A stretch of DNA of 64,000 nt from JAABSP01 sp011390135 (GTDB taxonomy: Bacteria; Desulfobacterota; Desulfobacteria; Desulfobacterales; JAABSP01). Made by a program: the position numbers and the translations under genes. The number at the start of each line of letters is the position of its first letter. Position 1 is the first letter of the stretch. Below the pieces are notes generated by a model. It did no database searches. It saw only the letters and a program-made list of their open reading frames with translations, and had not been told where the DNA came from. The stretch is taken from positions 15,031 through 79,030 of the forward strand of contig JAABSZ010000001.1 in assembly GCA_011390135.1 (NCBI GenBank). Direction: 5' to 3'. Positions 59,506 through 64,000 of the stretch are shown in pieces.

Positions 59506-60618
59506 ATGCACCGTAAGTTCATTCTTTCGATACTCTTTGCAATGCTCTGCTGGACCCCGGGAATCGTTACGGGGCAAAGCATTCCCGAATCCGCACCCAT
59601 CCCGTCGCTGATCGAGAGCCTCCGCTTCGATACTCCGGTCGATTTCTGCGGAGAGAAGGTCCCCCTCGATGATCCGGACATTCGGGAGCGGTTGGAGAAG
59701 GAGTTTTTGCTGATCCTCTGGGATCGGGCACAGATCGTTCTCTGGATGAAGCGGGCCGGCCGGTATATGCCCTATTTCGAGAAGACCCTGCGCCAGAACG
59801 GGCTGCCGGACGATCTCAAATATGTGGCCGTCATCGAAAGCTCGCTTCTGCCCGCTATCGGCTCCTCTATGGGCGCGGTGGGATACTGGCAGTTCATCCG
59901 GTCAACGGGCCAGAGGTACAACCTCACCATCGACCGGAATCTGGACGAGCGCAGAAGCCTGGAGGATTCAACTATCGCGGCCATTCGCTATTTCAAGGAT
60001 CTCCATGCAGAGTTCAGGAACTGGACCCTTTCCGTGGCCGCATACAATATGGGGGAGGCCGGGCTCCGCTCACGTATCCAACGCCAGAAGGTGAACAACT
60101 ACTACCATCTCGATCTGCCCACGGAGACCGAACGCCACCTCTTCAAGATCATTTCTGTCAAACTCATCTTTGAAAATCCCCGGCGGTACGGCTTTCACTT
60201 CGAAGCATCGGATCTCTATTCCTCCCGTCCCCATGACCGGGTGGTGGTGAATTGCTACCGTGATATCCCTTTGACTCTGATAGCGGAGGCCGCGGGAACC
60301 TACTACAAAAAGATCAAAGACCTCAATCCCCATATTCTGGGAAGCGATTTGGCCAAGGGAAATCATACCATCAAGATTCCAAAGGGGGCCGGGGAGGGAT
60401 TTCAGAAGCGTTATCTCTCACTTCTGGAGAAATGGAATGCCGAAAAACAACAACAAAGCTCGGTCAGAAAGATTGTTTACCGGGTGAAGCGAGGCGACAG
60501 CCTGGGACGGATCGCAGAGCGCCACGGCGTGTCGATTGCAAAGCTCGCGAAGTGGAACGGGCTGAACTACAAAAAGCCGATCTATCCGGGACAGCAGATC
60601 ATCATCTACAAAGATTGA
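59506..60618 (+). CDS. Membrane-associated lytic transglycosylase, MltD-like, with LysM
   Basis: The start MHRKFILSIL follows AAAAAAAGGAG. The 370-residue product has a signal peptide ending near IVTGQ. The SLT domain at about 90-240 contains YVAVIESSLLPAIGSSMGAV with the catalytic Glu, GYWQFIRSTGQRYNL and LSVAAYNMGEAGL. A LysM domain closes the protein (YRVKRGDSLGRIAERHGV ... IYPGQQIIIYKD). It cleaves peptidoglycan in the periplasm. Confidence 0.92.
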   Translation: MHRKFILSILFAMLCWTPGIVTGQSIPESAPIPSLIESLRFDTPVDFCGEKVPLDDPDIRERLEKEFLLILWDRAQIVLWMKRAGRYMPYFEKTLRQNGLPDDLKYVAVIESSLLPAIGSSMGAVGYWQFIRSTGQRYNLTIDRNLDERRSLEDSTIAAIRYFKDLHAEFRNWTLSVAAYNMGEAGLRSRIQRQKVNNYYHLDLPTETERHLFKIISVKLIFENPRRYGFHFEASDLYSSRPHDRVVVNCYRDIPLTLIAEAAGTYYKKIKDLNPHILGSDLAKGNHTIKIPKGAGEGFQKRYLSLLEKWNAEKQQQSSVRKIVYRVKRGDSLGRIAERHGVSIAKLAKWNGLNYKKPIYPGQQIIIYKD

Positions 60619-60660
60619 CAAAAATTGACAATTCAATAAACAGGAGAAACAGCAGAAAAG

Positions 60661-61428
60661 ATGGATTACGAATGTATTCTCTATGAGAAAAAGGACTGGG
60701 TCGCCATCATAAAGCTCAACCGGCCCAAGGTGCTCAACGCCATGAACAAGCAGCTCTGGCTCGATGTCCAGAGTGCCTTGGCCGATGCCGGCGCGGACCA
60801 GGCCGTCAAGGCGGTCATCTTCACTGGCGAGGGCCGGGCATTTTCCACGGGCGCGGATCTGAAGGAATCTAAGACCCGTTCGGCCGAGGATTACCGGGAT
60901 TATCTGACAGAGCTTCAGGAGGCATCGAAAAAGATCATCCGGTATCCCAAGCCGACCATAGCGGCCGTCAACGGCTACGCGCTCGGCTCCGGCTACGAGC
61001 TGGCCCTGGCCTGTGATATCCGGATCGCAGCCGTTGACGCGCAGATCGGCTCCCCCGAGGCAAGGGTGACATCATCGGTGACGGGCGGGGCCATGCGGCT
61101 CATCCAGGATCTGGTGGGGCCCGGCAAGGCCCGGGAGCTGCTCTTCACTGCCGAAAACATCGACGGGAAAGAGGCCGAACGGATCGGACTGGTCAACAGA
61201 GCGGTCCCCGCAGCGGAACTGATGGATGTCGCGATCGCGATGGCAGAGAAGATCGCGGCCAACTCGGCCTTCTCCATCGGGATGATCAAGAAGGGGCTGA
61301 TCATGGCCAAAGAGGGCGCAAGCCTCGACGCGCTCATGGATTTCGAGATCGAAGGATGCCTGGCCTGCGTCTCCACCAAGGAGCGGCAGCACTCCCTCGA
61401 GAATTTTGAAGAGCGGAAAAGACAATAA
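60661..61428 (+). CDS. Enoyl-CoA hydratase/isomerase (crotonase family)
   Basis: This 255-residue protein has the crotonase oxyanion regions GEGRAFSTGADLKES and ALGSGYELALACDIRIA. One catalytic Glu position reads AQIGSPEARVTSSV; the second, usually in GLVxxVV, follows GKEAERIGLVNRAVP. It lies 29 bp before the acyl-CoA synthetase gene and probably acts in the same acyl-CoA pathway. Confidence 0.9.
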   Translation: MDYECILYEKKDWVAIIKLNRPKVLNAMNKQLWLDVQSALADAGADQAVKAVIFTGEGRAFSTGADLKESKTRSAEDYRDYLTELQEASKKIIRYPKPTIAAVNGYALGSGYELALACDIRIAAVDAQIGSPEARVTSSVTGGAMRLIQDLVGPGKARELLFTAENIDGKEAERIGLVNRAVPAAELMDVAIAMAEKIAANSAFSIGMIKKGLIMAKEGASLDALMDFEIEGCLACVSTKERQHSLENFEERKRQ

Positions 61429-61457
61429 CCTTATTGAAGGAGCAATAGAAGCAGATC

Positions 61458-63614
61458 ATGTCTTTGGATAAGATATTGAAGGCCAGGTCCGTCGCGATCG
61501 TCGGCGCATCCAGAAATGAGACCAAGCGGGGGTATCAGGCCATCCGCACCCTTATCGACGAGCGGTTCGAGGGGGTCATTTACCCGGTCAACCCCAAAGA
61601 GGAGAGCATCCTCGGTTACAAATGCTATGCCAGGGTCGCGGATATCGAGGGGCCTGTGGATATGGCCCTGATCACCACCCCGGCCAGGAGCCTTCTCACA
61701 GTGCTGCGGGACTGCGGCAAAAAGGGGGTATCGGGCGCGGTGATCATCGCGGGCGGCTTCGGCGAGACCGGCGTGGACGGCCGGGAGCTGGAGCAGAAGG
61801 TGGTGGAGGTGGCCCAGAAGAACGATATCCGTCTCATCGGCCCCAACACCTCCGGCATGATGAACCTGAAGGATCACCTCAACCTCGTGGGGCTGCGCAA
61901 TGCCCCGGAGGGTAACATCGCGCTCCTCTCCCAGAGCGGCAACATGGCCCTCACCCTCATAACCGAGGCCAAGCTCAAAAGCCAGAAAGGCTTCTCCTAC
62001 TATGTCGGGGTGGGCAACGAGGCTGACCTGAGGTTCCACGAATACCTGGAGTTTTTCCGAAAGGATAAGGATACCCGGGCCATCCTCATGTATGTGGAGG
62101 GGATGCGCGACGGCCGGAAGTTTCTCCAGCAGGCATACAAGACCACCCTGGAAAAGCCGGTGATCCTGCTGAAAAGCGGCCGCTCCTCCATCGGCAAGCG
62201 TTCGGCCGGCTCCCACACCGGTGCTCTTGCGGGGATCTCGGAAGTGGCCAGAACCGCATTCAAAAGGGCCGGGATCGTGGTCATCAAGCGCTCCGATCAG
62301 CTCTTCCCCGCGGCCGAGACCCTCTCCAGTCTGCCGCCCATGAAGAACAATCAGGTGGCGATCCTGGCCGACGGCGGGGGGCATGCCACAATCGCTGCCG
62401 ATATGCTCACGGACCTGGGCATCACCATGCCGGAGCTTTCGGAGAAGACCCAGGCCAAGCTGAAGAAGATCCTGCCGGCCGCGGCCGCGGTGCGAAACCC
62501 GGTCGATGTCGCGGGCGGAACCGATGCGGACCCAACGGTCTTTGCGACCTGTGCCGATATCCTTCTGAAGGACCCGCACGTCGGGGGTCTTCTTCTGGTG
62601 GGGCTCTTTGGCGGTTACGGCATCAGGTTTGCCGAGAGCCTTTCGCTGATGGAGGAGGATGCTGCGCATCAGATGGGAAAGATGGTGGTGAAGCGGGACA
62701 AGCCCATTGTCGTCCACAGCCTTTACAGCTCTGAAAGGCCCCACGCGCTCCATCTGCTCCGATACTACAATATACCGGTATACGACTCCCTGGATATCGC
62801 CTGTAAGTGCATGGGGGTGCTGTCGGAATACGGAACATTTTTGAGAAGCTACCATGCCAAGGCCAACTTTGTCTTCAACTGGCGGTCCAAGGCCAGGGCC
62901 GAGGGCGCGGCCATCATCAAAAAAGCTTTGGAAGAGGGCCGAAATGTCCTGCTGGAGCCCGAGGCCAAGAAGCTGATGCAGCTTCACGGCGCGGCAAAGG
63001 GGGGCGATGTGCTGGTGAAGAGTGCAGACGAGGCAGTGGAGGCCGCAACCCGGATGGGGAGTCAGGTGGTCCTCAAGATCGTCTCTCCGGATATCCTTCA
63101 CAAGAGCGATGCCGGCGGGGTTCGCCTCAATCTGGCCACGGCCGGGGAGATCCGGGAGAGTTTCGAGGATATCATCAACAGTGCGAAGAAGTACAAGCCG
63201 GATGCCGATATCCGCGGGGTGCTGGTCTCTCCCATGGCCGAAAAGGGGCTGGAGGTGATCATCGGCACCAAGATCGACGACCAGTTCGGTCCGGTGATCA
63301 TGTTCGGACTGGGCGGCATCATGGTGGAGATTTTAAAGGATGTGGCTTTCCGGGTGCTGCCCATCTCGGAACGCTCCGCGAGAAAGATGATGGAGGATAT
63401 CAAGTCCTATAAGATCCTCGAGGGGATTCGGGGGGAGAAATCCTATGACCGGAAGGCGCTGAAGAATCTGCTGCTGATGGTCTCGGAGGTCATCGAATCC
63501 TATCCGGAGATCGAGGAGATGGACCTGAACCCGGTGCTGGTCTATCAGAAGGGGCTCGCGCTGGTGGATGCAAGGATCATCCTCAATCCGGAGCGGAAGC
63601 AGCCGAAATGGTGA
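61458..63614 (+). CDS. Acetate--CoA ligase (ADP-forming) / NDP-forming acyl-CoA synthetase
   Basis: This 718-residue protein carries both halves of the family. The alpha part begins with a CoA-binding Rossmann fold (SVAIVGASRNETKRGYQAI) and holds the phosphohistidine region near SAGSHTGALAGISEVARTAF. The beta part is an ATP-grasp domain (EPEAKKLMQLHGA ... VVLKIVSPDILHKSDAGGVR ... MVEILKDVAFRVLPI). It converts acyl-CoA, ADP and phosphate to acid and ATP, conserving energy in anaerobes. Confidence 0.93.
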   Translation: MSLDKILKARSVAIVGASRNETKRGYQAIRTLIDERFEGVIYPVNPKEESILGYKCYARVADIEGPVDMALITTPARSLLTVLRDCGKKGVSGAVIIAGGFGETGVDGRELEQKVVEVAQKNDIRLIGPNTSGMMNLKDHLNLVGLRNAPEGNIALLSQSGNMALTLITEAKLKSQKGFSYYVGVGNEADLRFHEYLEFFRKDKDTRAILMYVEGMRDGRKFLQQAYKTTLEKPVILLKSGRSSIGKRSAGSHTGALAGISEVARTAFKRAGIVVIKRSDQLFPAAETLSSLPPMKNNQVAILADGGGHATIAADMLTDLGITMPELSEKTQAKLKKILPAAAAVRNPVDVAGGTDADPTVFATCADILLKDPHVGGLLLVGLFGGYGIRFAESLSLMEEDAAHQMGKMVVKRDKPIVVHSLYSSERPHALHLLRYYNIPVYDSLDIACKCMGVLSEYGTFLRSYHAKANFVFNWRSKARAEGAAIIKKALEEGRNVLLEPEAKKLMQLHGAAKGGDVLVKSADEAVEAATRMGSQVVLKIVSPDILHKSDAGGVRLNLATAGEIRESFEDIINSAKKYKPDADIRGVLVSPMAEKGLEVIIGTKIDDQFGPVIMFGLGGIMVEILKDVAFRVLPISERSARKMMEDIKSYKILEGIRGEKSYDRKALKNLLLMVSEVIESYPEIEEMDLNPVLVYQKGLALVDARIILNPERKQPKW

Positions 63615-63645
63615 TGATAACCGGTGTCGGAAAGAGGGTGGAGAT

Positions 63646-64000
63646 ATGATTGCAGAGATTCTGGCCACCGGTGACGAGATCCGTTCCGGGGACCTGGTGG
63701 ATACCAATTCAGGCCACATCGCGCAGCAGTTGGAGATCGCAGGCTGTGCCGTCACCCGCCACACCTGTGTGGGGGATGAGCCCGGCGCGCTGCTGGACGT
63801 CATCCAGGAGATCGCAAAGAGGGCCGATGTGGCCATCGTGACCGGGGGGCTGGGCCCCACTTCCGATGATATCACGGCCCCGGCTTTTGCAGCCGCGGCC
63901 GGGGTCGAAATGGTCCTGGATTCCGAAGCCCTGGAGAACGTGGTGGCCTATTTCCGGAAGCGGGAGCGGCCCATGAGCGAATCCAACAGAAAGCAGGCCC
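63646..64000 (+). CDS. CinA-like molybdopterin-binding protein, 3' end cut by window
   Basis: The first 118 residues are present. MIAEILATGDEIRSGDLVDTN and TGGLGPTSDDITAPAFAAAA are the typical MoCF-biosynthesis/CinA N-terminal motifs. The start has GAGGGTGGAG upstream. The C-terminal amidohydrolase domain, if present, lies outside the window. Confidence 0.88.
   Translation, partial: MIAEILATGDEIRSGDLVDTNSGHIAQQLEIAGCAVTRHTCVGDEPGALLDVIQEIAKRADVAIVTGGLGPTSDDITAPAFAAAAGVEMVLDSEALENVVAYFRKRERPMSESNRKQA

Noticed and set aside
61431..63101. Minus-strand 556-codon frame
   Set aside because: It is antisense to the ADP-forming acyl-CoA synthetase, whose domains are complete.

Overview
The window reads as a chromosomal segment of a Gram-negative, anaerobic member of the Desulfobacterota, probably near the Desulfobacterales. 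This is inferred from gene content: many lipoproteins and outer-membrane proteins, a long acyl-CoA dehydrogenase, an ADP-forming acyl-CoA synthetase, a TauE/SafE permease with a DUF1634 partner, sigma-54 control, and dense two-component and Ser/Thr-kinase genes. The sequence is moderately GC-rich with tightly packed operons. No phage, CRISPR array or intact insertion sequence is visible.

Region 1 (1-6.4 kb) holds a truncated acyl-CoA dehydrogenase behind a perfect 14-bp palindrome, a decayed DUF1016/YhcG nuclease with two small ORFs, a lipoprotein glutaminyl cyclotransferase, and a CsgG/FlgO-like gene next to a decayed paralogue and a cluster of 19-bp inverted repeats.

Region 2 (4.3-35.4 kb) is the most unusual part. 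Three back-to-back gene arrays appear to form one envelope-sensing system. Array A (minus, 11.8 to 4.3 kb) has LPP20/FlgP-like, beta-propeller/TPR, FlgT-like and two FlgO/CsgG-like secreted proteins. Array B (plus, 12.2 to 23.1 kb) has a secreted VWA protein, an ABC ATPase and FtsX permease, a cysteine-less FGE/SUMF1 protein, two coiled-coil lipoproteins, a peptidoglycan-binding protein and an S41 protease with a SPOR-like tail. Its ABC-FtsX-SUMF1-VWA content resembles the TagTSR/PpkA arm of the threonine phosphorylation pathway of type VI secretion, but no Tss gene is present. Array C (minus, 31.2 to 23.1 kb) has an FHA-ABCG transporter, a TerY-like VWA protein, a divergent kinase and two Ig-like/PEGA-like proteins. 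It is divergent from an OmpA-type protein and its paralogues (31.4 to 34.3 kb). Modules are shared between arrays: a peptidoglycan-binding domain, a tail motif, a TPR block and a four-member family with no name I recognise.

Region 3 (35.4-43 kb) is mostly housekeeping: hisS-aspS-tRNA-Asn, with AspRS residues typical of the non-discriminating type, then a kinase/metallophosphoesterase pair and an MBL-fold hydrolase.

Region 4 (42.9-52.5 kb) is a regulatory island: TauE/SafE permease, DUF1634, CBS protein, sigma-54 activator, NifX-like protein, membrane histidine kinase, three canonical receivers, one degenerate receiver, one degenerate kinase, a convincing sigma-54 promoter and a recurring FAEAG-type motif.

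Region 5 (52.5-64 kb) has a TIR-CHAT protein truncated where the CHAT cysteine should be, a carbamate kinase with a cyclic-2,3-DPG-synthetase-like GTPase, a Cache protein, a methyltransferase, a DHH phosphoesterase, an MltD-like transglycosylase, a crotonase, an ADP-forming acyl-CoA synthetase and the start of a CinA-like gene. From about 37 kb onward, many intergenic gaps carry short (10-17 bp) tandem duplications.
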